Source: Hyphomicrobium_A sp963812795
GTDB lineage: Bacteria; Pseudomonadota; Alphaproteobacteria; Rhizobiales; Hyphomicrobiaceae
Direction: 5' to 3'
Length of the DNA stretch: 64,000 bases
NCBI GenBank assembly: GCA_963812795.1
Contig: CAWEWG010000017.1
Span: 1 to 64,000 of the forward strand
In this document: positions 19,025-26,343 of the stretch, piece after piece
Layout: each line of letters opens with the position of its first letter
Numbering within the stretch: the first letter of the stretch is position 1
The notes under the pieces: model-generated
Databases searched by the model: none
The model's input: the letters and a program-made list of their open reading frames with translations, nothing else
What the model was told of the DNA's origin: nothing
Made by a program: the position numbers and the translations under genes

Positions 19025-19251
19025 TTACGTGTGTTGCGCGCGGACAACCGCCTCTGCACGGCTTGGGCTGATAGTTTCAAGAATATTCGCTTCAGATGCG
19101 TTTTGATTGTTTCCGGAGCGATCCCGAGCTCGATAGCGATCGCTTTATTTGATTGTCCCACGGCAATAAGCGAGACAATGTCGATTTCGCGTTGCGTGAG
19201 TCGCCGTTGCTGAGCGAGCTCACCGTGGACAAGGCCAATCATATCTGACAT
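19025..19251 (-). pseudogene. Small LuxR-type HTH protein (frameshift near the C-terminus)
   Basis: A stand-alone LuxR DNA-binding domain of about 75 aa: LTQREIDIVSLIAVGQSNKA, ELGIAPETIKTHLKRIF, LKLSAQ. The frame then shifts by one in a short A run (19063-19065). In the restored frame it ends SRAEAVVRAQHT and stops at 19025-19027, the normal end for this family. The shift leaves a nonsense C-terminal extension. ATG 19251 (MSDMIG) is favoured over 19305 because AAGGG precedes it. It closely resembles the HTH of the MalT-like regulator next door and could compete for its sites (inference). Confidence 0.55.
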
Positions 19252-19443
19252 GACGCCGAACCCTTTAACTCGTCGAATACTATTGCTCCACTGCGGTCCC
19301 ATCACACCGTTCCAAAATGTACCTTTGTGTACATTCGATCAGCCGATACCAAAGTTTAGGGGCATGGCCTGAACCGGCGGGGTGCCTCGGAAGCGATTTG
19401 CAGACGGACTTCGATCCGGTGCCGCACCTGAAGACGCCGAATG

Positions 19444-19600
19444 CTATCCGCGCGACGGCAATCCGAGATTGAGGTCATGCAGTGCGTGTCTCACGACAAC
19501 ATAGGAGCCCTGAATAGCCAGCCCCGCCATCACTGTTGCGACGATTAAATCAGGCCAGCCGGTGCCGGTGCCGAATACGCCCACGGCTGGAGCAGCACGG
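19444..19600 (-). pseudogene. Cation diffusion facilitator C-terminal remnant
   Basis: The complement reads GVFGTGTGWPDLIVATVMAG, continues with LAIQGSYVVVRHALHDLN and stops at 19444-19446. GWPDLIVA..MAGLA.QG is the last transmembrane helix and tail of CzcD-type cation efflux (CDF) proteins. Everything upstream is missing and the sequence abuts the integrase fragment. A scar of an earlier cargo gene. Confidence 0.5.
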
Positions 19601-19629
19601 CGAGGTGCGGTCAGTCTCGGTGTGCTCGG

Positions 19630-19866
19630 AGCCAGCGGGGGAACGCATGGCTACGCAGCATCGGCATCACAGACAAGAACATCACCATTCATAGCTGGAG
19701 GCACACCTGGCGGACGATGGCGCGCGAACTCAACATACCGGAGCCGATCAGCCGCGCGATTTTGGGGCATACACTCGGCAGCGGCGACCATGGGAAGTAC
19801 GGCGCGGCACCTTCTCTGAAGCTCCGGGCGAAGTGGATCGCGAAGGTTGATCCGCTGAAGGCATGA
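19630..19866 (+). pseudogene. Integrase C-terminal fragment carrying the catalytic tyrosine
   Basis: From 19642 the DNA is nearly identical to 3285-3465 of the integrase gene, with only a couple of mismatches. It encodes ITIHSWRHTWRTMARELNI, then ISRAILGHTLGSG, then HGKYGAAPSLKLRAKW and a stop at 19864-19866. It contains the HGKYG active-site tyrosine that the 2.2-kb copy lacks. There is no start and no N-terminal domain. It marks either a second integration event or an internal duplication. Confidence 0.75.
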
Positions 19867-19912
19867 GCCGTCTAACTTCCCGCTATAGAGGCAGTACTCA
19901 CTTCAAACCCCG

Positions 19913-20806
19913 TTACTCCCCCTGTTTCGCGTGAGGAGAGCCGCGCTTACGGTGGCTCTGCGTGTCTGCTTTGCGCAACCAGGTTCTATCCATGTTCTTT
20001 TTTGCAAGAGCGCGATCGATATGGGGACCGACCAATTCTTCAAAAGCGTCTTGAACCTGTCCGTATTCCTCTTCGCAGAACTCGGCGCGCTCTTTGGGCA
20101 AATATCCTTTGGTTACGACGTCGCTGAACAGCTTCGGATCGGCACCGTACGCTATGCATAATACATTGTACGCGCGCTGTTGGGGCATGCCATGCTCACT
20201 GGCGAAGTCCTCGGCGAACTCCTCCGGCGACTGCGGTGCGTCATCACCTTTAGCTTCGCCAAAGTGGGCGTAAGCCGTGCCCATAATCAGCCGACGCGCC
20301 TCGGCCTTGCCGAGTTGAAGATAGATATAGGCCGCCACCTGATCGGCAGCATCTTCTTCACGCCCGAGTACCGGCAGGTCGAGCATGTCGAACAAGGCGT
20401 GACCGAATTCGTGCAAGGCGGTGTCGACGAAGGGACCGATAACCGCATCGATCGGCGCAATGCCAGCCGCCGTTGTCTTCGCAGGCATATTTTTCCATAG
20501 GTAGTCGAGATATTCGTAGCACATCGTAATTGCGTCATCCCCATAGACGGCATCGCTCTCTCCGTCGCACCCTTCCACCGAGAATTTCAATGTCCTGGGA
20601 AGTTGAAACGGGCTGAGCAATTCCTGCAACTTTTCGAGCGCCCGGTGCTCCTTCAAGTCCTTGTATATCCGCTCATGCGCGGGATTCTTCGGAGGGACAT
20701 AACTGACGCTAACCCGGTTTGTCTGCGAAGCGGCAATCGCCGTCATCGTCGTTGCGGTGACGAGAAGTACGCCGGCGACAGCTAAAGCGAAGCCCGTCTT
20801 CATCAT
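19913..20806 (-). CDS. DUF4344 putative zinc metallopeptidase, exported
   Basis: A 297-aa protein starting at ATG 20806 (MMKTGFALAVAGVLLV). A signal peptide runs to about residue 25. The zinc-binding motif HEFGHALFDMLDLPVLG with downstream REEDAADQ is the hallmark of DUF4344 metallopeptidases; HExxH gives two zinc ligands and the distal Glu/Asp cluster a third. The C-terminal part is helical and acidic, and the tail becomes basic. Likely periplasmic; the substrate is unknown. A GTG at 20833 would lengthen the N-terminus by nine residues but spoils the signal peptide. Confidence 0.8.
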   Translation of the reverse strand: MMKTGFALAVAGVLLVTATTMTAIAASQTNRVSVSYVPPKNPAHERIYKDLKEHRALEKLQELLSPFQLPRTLKFSVEGCDGESDAVYGDDAITMCYEYLDYLWKNMPAKTTAAGIAPIDAVIGPFVDTALHEFGHALFDMLDLPVLGREEDAADQVAAYIYLQLGKAEARRLIMGTAYAHFGEAKGDDAPQSPEEFAEDFASEHGMPQQRAYNVLCIAYGADPKLFSDVVTKGYLPKERAEFCEEEYGQVQDAFEELVGPHIDRALAKKNMDRTWLRKADTQSHRKRGSPHAKQGE

Positions 20807-21140
20807 TGCACCCGTCAAGAAGTAATGAGCCACCTATGCTGCGCGGGCAGCAAACAACTGACGCTCATTTTTTTCCTACCCTTGTACTTCCGCCTTCTGG
20901 CCTCTTCTGCCTGCATGTGGGCAGTAAGGCGGATCATGCGGTCTCGAAGGTTACGCCTGCCGCCTATGCTTCGCAAAGGGCTCTTGGGGAGGCCGAACCA
21001 TGATCGACCTTTGCAACTATGCCGCCCTCGATAAGCTTAGAGATGCTTCAGGATCGTCGCCGGAATCGGTTCTGTGGGACTTAAGGCGAGGCGGCGGATG
21101 CCGCCAGTGCACACACTGCCTCTGACACTTAGGAGCTAGG
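20807..21140. other. Divergent intergenic region
   Basis: This 334-bp gap separates the divergent DUF4344 and DUF3616 genes and must hold both promoters. GGAG precedes the GTG start at 21141. No strong sigma-70 pair, operator palindrome or small gene was identified. Confidence 0.35.
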
Positions 21141-22118
21141 GTGGCCAATCAAATACGTAGGGTGCCCGTGTGGCTTGACTACGGGAAAGCGTCCCGGAAG
21201 CTCAAGTTCCTGCCGAACCTGTCTGCCGCGGCGACTGCGAAGGGTTTTCTTTGGACCGTCTCTGACGAGATGAGAACCGTTGAATGCCTTGCCCCTTTTC
21301 GCAGCGGTTTTCGTCTGCATCGTCAACTGTCGCTCGATGCACTTTTCCCGGGGCTGCCGGGCGCGGACTGCGCGCGCGAAGCGGACGTCGAAGCGCTGGA
21401 GGTTGCGAACGGCCGGCTATGGATATGCGGCTCGCACTCCCTCACGCGTCGGACGCCATCTGTAACGACGAAGGTCGTCGTTGATGCGGAGATCCAGAAA
21501 AGGCCGAGCCGCCGGCTCTTGGGCGCCGTGGCGCTCAGTGATGATGGCGGCGACGTCTTGGCGCCGGGGGAGGCCTTGCCGTTCAAGGGTGACGGAAGCC
21601 TGCGAGCGGCACTCGCCAAACTTCCCCACGTGACGCCCTTCATGGACTTGCCGAGCAAGGAGAACGGAATCGACATCGAGGGCCTCGCGGTCGTCCGCAA
21701 AACCATCCTCGTCGGTTTGCGCGGGCCCGTCGTGGAGAACGTCGCGCTCATTGCGGCGGTCACGTTGGAAGCCAATTTCAAGCTCGCGCAGGACGCACCA
21801 TTCCTGCATTTTGTCGATCTCGAAGGCTTGGGGGTCCGCGATCTGACGCGCTGGAACAGCGAAGTCTTGATCCTCGCCGGTCCCGTGAGCAGCGCGACAG
21901 GGCCGTTTAAACTTTTCCGATGGACGCCGCGACGGACGCAGAAAATACAAAAGGCACAAGAGGTGCAGGATTTTGCCTCTGGTTCAGATATGCCGGAGGG
22001 CATTTGCGCCCTCTCACGTGCCAGCACGCCGGGCCTACTCGTGCTGTACGACACTCGCAACCCGAAACGTATCAGCGGAACGCGCTATCGCGCCGACTGG
22101 ATAAAACTCGCAATCTGA
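21141..22118 (+). CDS. DUF3616 family protein
   Basis: A 325-aa protein starting at GTG 21141 behind TAGGAGC. The sequence follows the DUF3616 pattern, a beta-rich, probably propeller-like fold: DVEALEVANGRLWICGSHS, NGIDIEGLAVVRKTILVGLR, FLHFVDLEGLGVRDL and DMPEGICAL. No signal peptide is evident, so it is probably cytoplasmic. The family has no firmly assigned activity. It stands alone, with no operon partner within 250 bp. Confidence 0.8.
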   Translation: MANQIRRVPVWLDYGKASRKLKFLPNLSAAATAKGFLWTVSDEMRTVECLAPFRSGFRLHRQLSLDALFPGLPGADCAREADVEALEVANGRLWICGSHSLTRRTPSVTTKVVVDAEIQKRPSRRLLGAVALSDDGGDVLAPGEALPFKGDGSLRAALAKLPHVTPFMDLPSKENGIDIEGLAVVRKTILVGLRGPVVENVALIAAVTLEANFKLAQDAPFLHFVDLEGLGVRDLTRWNSEVLILAGPVSSATGPFKLFRWTPRRTQKIQKAQEVQDFASGSDMPEGICALSRASTPGLLVLYDTRNPKRISGTRYRADWIKLAI

Positions 22119-22377
22119 GCTCTCCAACTCTAGACCGGCCGGTCCCAAGCTCGGTCGCGCCGCAAAACCGTGTCGGCACTAGCCGCCTCCTTTGAGGTGC
22201 ATCGTCCTTTATTCAGAACAACAGGTTGCCCCTCCGCGTCAGCTGAACGCCAGACCCACGATTGGCTCACGCTGCAACCGATCTCATGGCGGGACGTTAG
22301 ATCGCGGCGTAGCCCTATAGTGTGCACGATGGCCGTGCTGCATAGAGCTAGTCGCCAGTCACCGAGGAGATCTCCGA

Positions 22378-22716
22378 ATGATGCGCAAGATCACTGTTTC
22401 AACTTTTACCTGCGCGTGGCTGTTATCGACCGCCGCACTCGCGGTCGACGCGAAGGTCCAGTCTGCTATCACGGTCATTTCGGCCACGGCGAGCGATCCC
22501 GCAAAGCTCAAGACGTACTGCGAAATGAGTGATGTCCTCGACGCAGCGGGTGACAAGGAAGACAGTGCCGCCGAATCGAAGGCCGACGGATATCTGACGC
22601 AGCTTGGGCCGGAGTTTGAAGCCGCCTGGAATGTTGTTGATGATCTGGATGAAAATTCGGCTGATGGCAAAGCAGCCGACGATGCCCTCGACCAACTGGA
22701 CGCCAAGTGCCCCTGA
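22378..22716 (+). CDS. Small periplasmic hypothetical protein
   Basis: A 112-aa protein. GAGGAGATC sits ahead of ATG 22378, and MMRKITVSTFTCAWLLSTAALAV is a Sec signal peptide. The mature 90 residues are acidic and helical (ETYCEMSDVL-like KTYCEMSDVLDAAGDKEDSA; VVDDLDENSADGKAADDALD) with two cysteines, one near the start and one next to last, able to pair as a disulfide. No known family was recognised. It precedes the diaminopropionate operon by about 380 bp but need not belong to it. Confidence 0.65.
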   Translation: MMRKITVSTFTCAWLLSTAALAVDAKVQSAITVISATASDPAKLKTYCEMSDVLDAAGDKEDSAAESKADGYLTQLGPEFEAAWNVVDDLDENSADGKAADDALDQLDAKCP

Positions 22717-23095
22717 TCCATGGCGTAGCGAACGAGCGTCCCGCGACCCATTGATCGTCTCACTACTAGGAGTGGGCCTCGCCCTCGACGTCGATCGTGC
22801 AGCGCACAATCGACGTCGACCGTTGGGCGAACAGGCTGCGGCTTGCGACCCCACAATCGCTACCGTATCCTGATCGATGTTCGCAGCGTACCCTGGCGCC
22901 TAGCATCGCGAGTTACTTCGAAACAAAAAAACGGGAGGATCTCAGTGCAGCACTCAACACCTCGACGACCAGCATAAGCGGCTTTTCGATCGCGCATGCT
23001 GACGCCTGCGACGGGTCAGCGCCGCGATCAGCGTTAGGTCCAAATGGGAATGACGGGCCCCTCGAGAATCTCGAGGCCGGCGGGGATGCTGCACG
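22717..23095. other. Leader region of the diaminopropionate/peptide synthetase operon
   Basis: A strong Shine-Dalgarno (GGGAGG at 22933-22938) precedes a GTG-started 10-codon ORF (22945-22977, MQHSTPRRPA), a candidate leader peptide. A different frame stays open across the gap and ends in TGA 23097-23099, overlapping the sbnA-like ATG as ATGA. It lacks a good start, so it is not called a gene. A perfect palindrome lies at 23060-23076. Confidence 0.35.
23060..23076. promoter_or_regulatory. 17-bp perfect palindrome, candidate operator of the operon
   Basis: CCTCGAGA-A-TCTCGAGG is an exact inverted repeat around a single A and ends 19 bp before the ATG of the sbnA-like gene. Its size and symmetry fit a homodimeric repressor site. 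It could equally be a hairpin masking the ribosome site. The cognate regulator is unknown. Confidence 0.45.
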
Positions 23096-24073
23096 ATGAT
23101 CATTGAGTCGCCCTTAGACATAATATTTAGGGACCTGTTCTATCGACTTCGCAGCTTTGCAGGCGGCCACGACGTTTTTCTGAAGCTGGAGGGGTTCAAC
23201 GTATCCGGCTCGATCAAGGTGAAAACAGCGATAGGTCTTATCGAGGACCTGGAGCGGCGCGGCATCGCGAAGCCCCATAAGACGGTCATCGTTGAATCGT
23301 CATCGGGCAACCTGGGAATAGCGCTCAGTCTCGTCTGCGCCATCAAGGGCTACAAGTTTATCTGCGTCACGGACTCCAACTCGACCCGCGCGAACATTCG
23401 GGGCATGGAGCTCTACGGGGCGAAGGTGGTCGTTGTCAGCGACCGTGACGCCGAAGGCGGCTTCCTCACCAATCGATTCAAGACCATCGACGGTATTCTG
23501 CAATCAACGCCGAACGCTGTCTGGCTGAACCAGTACGACAATATAGCCAACAAGAACGTTCACGCTGCGCAAACGGCCAACGAAATCGCCCAGGAGTTCG
23601 AGAAGGTCGATTGGATCTTTGTCGGAGCCGGGACGACAGGCACCCTTGCCGGGATCACTGAGCGACTTCGGCAGGAGTTCCCGAAAATCAAGATCGTGGC
23701 CGTCGAGCCCGAAGGGTCGGTCACTTTCGGCGGCCCGCCCGGGACGCGCAACATACCCGGCATAGGAACGAGTTTGCGGCCGAAGCTGGCGGACTTGTCC
23801 AACCCGGATCGTATCGTCGCGATCGATGAGGCGACCACCGTCGATACTTGCCTGTCCTTCGTGCGCGACTACCATTTGCTCGTGGGCGGAAGCACGGGAA
23901 CCGTCCTCGCCGCCGTGCGGGAGCTCGCCTCGGAGTTTGAGCCCGGCGATACCATCGTCGCCATCTCCGCAGACCTGGGCGACAAGTATCTCGACACCGT
24001 ATACAACCCGGCCTGGGTACAGAGCGTTATCGCACCGCACGCCAAGGTGCTGGCGGAGAGTTTAGGGGAATAG
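23096..24073 (+). CDS. sbnA: SbnA-like PLP enzyme (2,3-diaminopropionate biosynthesis)
   Basis: A 325-aa fold-type II PLP enzyme of the cysteine synthase superfamily. The PLP lysine is in SGSIKVKTA (Lys41). SSSGNLGIALS is the substrate loop and GAGTTGTLAG the phosphate-binding loop. GGSTGTVLAA lies near the C-terminus. In staphyloferrin B biosynthesis SbnA joins O-phospho-L-serine and L-glutamate to N-(1-amino-1-carboxyethyl)-glutamate, the precursor of L-2,3-diaminopropionate. The sbnB-like gene 3 bp downstream is what identifies this protein as SbnA-like rather than a cysteine synthase. Cytoplasmic; first clear gene of the operon. Confidence 0.85.
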   Translation: MIIESPLDIIFRDLFYRLRSFAGGHDVFLKLEGFNVSGSIKVKTAIGLIEDLERRGIAKPHKTVIVESSSGNLGIALSLVCAIKGYKFICVTDSNSTRANIRGMELYGAKVVVVSDRDAEGGFLTNRFKTIDGILQSTPNAVWLNQYDNIANKNVHAAQTANEIAQEFEKVDWIFVGAGTTGTLAGITERLRQEFPKIKIVAVEPEGSVTFGGPPGTRNIPGIGTSLRPKLADLSNPDRIVAIDEATTVDTCLSFVRDYHLLVGGSTGTVLAAVRELASEFEPGDTIVAISADLGDKYLDTVYNPAWVQSVIAPHAKVLAESLGE

Positions 24074-24076
24074 TGC

Positions 24077-25093
24077 TTGGCAACCGCACCGATCTTTCAC
24101 GTTGTGGCCGGCTCAGCAGTGAAGAAGGCGATCGATAGCAACCGGCAGAAGATTTTTGAGGCGGTCGAGGCGGCGTACCGCCTTCATGCGGCCGGCGATT
24201 CCGTAAATCCGAACAGCTACTTTTTGCGCTACCCGAACAATTCCAGCGCGCGCATCATCGCACTTCCGGCGCACCTGGGGGGCGAGGTGCAAAAGAGCGG
24301 CATCAAGTGGATCGCGAGCTTCCCGTCTAACAGGACAGGCAATCTCGCCCGCGCATCCGCGGTCCAGATCTTGAACGACGCGACAACCGGATATCCGCTC
24401 GCATGCATCGAGGCGTCTCTGATTAGCGCGACGCGGACGGCCGCGTCGGCCGCGCTGGCGGCCGAGCACCTTGCGCCAGTCCCCTTCGCGGGCACTTTAA
24501 GCGTTATCGGTACGGGCATAATCGCCCGTAGCACGGTTGAGTGGTTGCTATTTCGCGATTGGAAGTTCCGAAAAATAAGCTTGTATGACGTGGATCGCAA
24601 GGAAGCCGAGCAATTCGCAAAGTGGCTGCGCGATGAGCATGGCTTTGAGACGGAGTTGCAGAGCAGTCTGGAAGGTGCTCTCCGGGACGCATCCCTCGTC
24701 CTTTTCACGACCACCGCACTCGAGCCCTACCTCGCCGATGAAAAGCTGCTCGCGCACGCCCCCACCGTGCTTCACCTCTCGCTGCGCGATATCTCTGTCA
24801 ACGTCATCCTCGCCTCGCAAAACATCGTTGACGATATCGAGCACTGCCTTAAGGCCAACACGTCGCTGCATCTGACGGAGTTGGCGCGCGGCAACAGGGA
24901 TTTCATCGGCGGCACGTTGGTTGATGTCCTCGACGGCAGGGTCCAGCTGGACATCAGCAAGGCGCGCATCTTCTCGCCGTTCGGCCTGGGCGTTCTCGAC
25001 ATCGCTGTTGCCGATTTCATCCTGCAGGAATCCGTGGCGTCGGGCACCGCGCTGGCGATGCCTGACTTCTTCAGCAATTCCATTCGGTGGTAA
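24077..25093 (+). CDS. sbnB: SbnB-like NAD-dependent dehydrogenase (2,3-diaminopropionate biosynthesis)
   Basis: A 338-aa member of the ornithine cyclodeaminase / mu-crystallin family with a TTG start 3 bp after the previous stop. KWIASFPSNRTGNLARASAV and SLISATRTAASAALAAEHL are family signatures. The Rossmann glycine motif is GTGIIARSTVEWLL. In the known pathway SbnB oxidatively cleaves the SbnA product to L-2,3-diaminopropionate and 2-oxoglutarate with NAD. The tight coupling to the SbnA homologue makes this assignment firm. The Dap would feed the downstream synthetase, directly or after guanidination. Confidence 0.85.
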   Translation: MATAPIFHVVAGSAVKKAIDSNRQKIFEAVEAAYRLHAAGDSVNPNSYFLRYPNNSSARIIALPAHLGGEVQKSGIKWIASFPSNRTGNLARASAVQILNDATTGYPLACIEASLISATRTAASAALAAEHLAPVPFAGTLSVIGTGIIARSTVEWLLFRDWKFRKISLYDVDRKEAEQFAKWLRDEHGFETELQSSLEGALRDASLVLFTTTALEPYLADEKLLAHAPTVLHLSLRDISVNVILASQNIVDDIEHCLKANTSLHLTELARGNRDFIGGTLVDVLDGRVQLDISKARIFSPFGLGVLDIAVADFILQESVASGTALAMPDFFSNSIRW

Positions 25094-25195
25094 TGAGCAG
25101 CATCTGGGAGGCCAATACGGCCGGCCTTCCGCGCAAAACAAGTTGACGACAATCATCATCGGAACCGGCGAGGTTTCGCAATACCGGGGGGCCAC

Positions 25196-26248
25196 ATGTC
25201 ACGTGTCTGGAGCTGCAACGAGTGGGATCCGCTCGAGGAAGTCATCGTCGGCAATCCGTTGAAGGCGCGCTATCCGACGCCGGACCTCAGCACCCAGCTG
25301 GCGGAGTTTCCCGACCGACCACTCGCCGACATTCCGCGCGGACCATTTCCGCAAAGGATCATTGAAGAGACGGATGAGGACCTGAACGAGTTCGCGCAGA
25401 TATTGGAGAAGGCCGGCGTGACGGTGCAGCGGCCCGATACCTGGGCCCACGAAGCGACATTCTCGACCATCAATTGGGAATCCCAGGGGTACTACAACTA
25501 CTGCCCGCGCGATATTATGCTGGTCATCGGCGACCAGATCATCGAGACGCCTAACGTCATCCGCAGCCGCGCACAAGAGACCTTCAGCTATCGCCGCCTG
25601 CTGATCGAGTACATGAAAGCGGGGGCGCGGTGGTACAGCGCCCCCCAGCCAATGCTCCTCGACTCCCTGTTCGAAGGAGTGGACCTTGAGAAGCCCACGC
25701 CGCGCAACGACGAGCCTGCCTTCGACGCGGCAAACATCCTGCGCTTCGGCGAGGATTTAATTTATCTCGTGAGCGCGACCGGTAACGAGATGGGGGGGCA
25801 CTGGCTGCAGGGGATTCTCGGAGACAAATACCGGATCCACTTCCTCAAGGACGTATATTTCGGCAGCCACATCAACTCGACAATCGTGGCTTTGCGGCCG
25901 GGCCTGGTCCTGTGCAACCCCGGTCGCCTGAATGACGAGACGCTGCCTCCTGTCTTGAAGCAGTGGGAAGTCATCTACAGTCCGCCGATGGAGAACACCG
26001 ACCGACACGATGCCGACTACATCTCCAGGAGCATCGGCAGCGACTGGATCGATATGAACGCCTTCAGCATCAATCCGAATCTGGTTGTCGTGGACCGCAA
26101 TCAGCCATCGCTCATCAAGCTGCTCGAGAAGCACGGCCTTGATGTCATCCCGCTGAAACTGCGGCATTCCAAGCTTTTAGGCGGAGGACCACATTGCGTC
26201 ACGCTGGACATCCGGCGTCGCGGCACGCTGCAGCGGTACTTCGATTGA
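25196..26248 (+). CDS. Glycine/inosamine-type amidinotransferase
   Basis: A 350-aa L-arginine:amine amidinotransferase. GGGGGG sits 4 nt before ATG. The fold's catalytic residues are visible: Asp in the DAANILRFGEDL region, His in YFGSHINSTIV, and the nucleophilic Cys in GGGPHCVTLD near the C-terminus. CNEWDPLEEVIVGN is the usual N-terminal signature. Relatives move the amidino group of arginine to glycine, inosamine phosphate or other primary amines. Placed between Dap synthesis and a peptide synthetase, its likely acceptor is the side-chain amine of L-Dap, giving 2-amino-3-guanidinopropionate. That substrate is inferred. Confidence 0.85.
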   Translation: MSRVWSCNEWDPLEEVIVGNPLKARYPTPDLSTQLAEFPDRPLADIPRGPFPQRIIEETDEDLNEFAQILEKAGVTVQRPDTWAHEATFSTINWESQGYYNYCPRDIMLVIGDQIIETPNVIRSRAQETFSYRRLLIEYMKAGARWYSAPQPMLLDSLFEGVDLEKPTPRNDEPAFDAANILRFGEDLIYLVSATGNEMGGHWLQGILGDKYRIHFLKDVYFGSHINSTIVALRPGLVLCNPGRLNDETLPPVLKQWEVIYSPPMENTDRHDADYISRSIGSDWIDMNAFSINPNLVVVDRNQPSLIKLLEKHGLDVIPLKLRHSKLLGGGPHCVTLDIRRRGTLQRYFD

Positions 26249-26343
26249 AAAAGGTGGGGGGCTCTCCGCAGTGGGTTTGACTGCTGGAGTGCAACAAGCC
26301 CAGATACGTCAGAGGTCAGGTATACGGCAGGTGAGGAAGAGTT

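Noticed and set aside
23096..24073. Reading the first operon gene as a plain cysteine synthase
   Set aside because: The immediately coupled ornithine-cyclodeaminase-type gene is the diagnostic SbnA-SbnB pairing, and no sulfur-metabolism gene is near.
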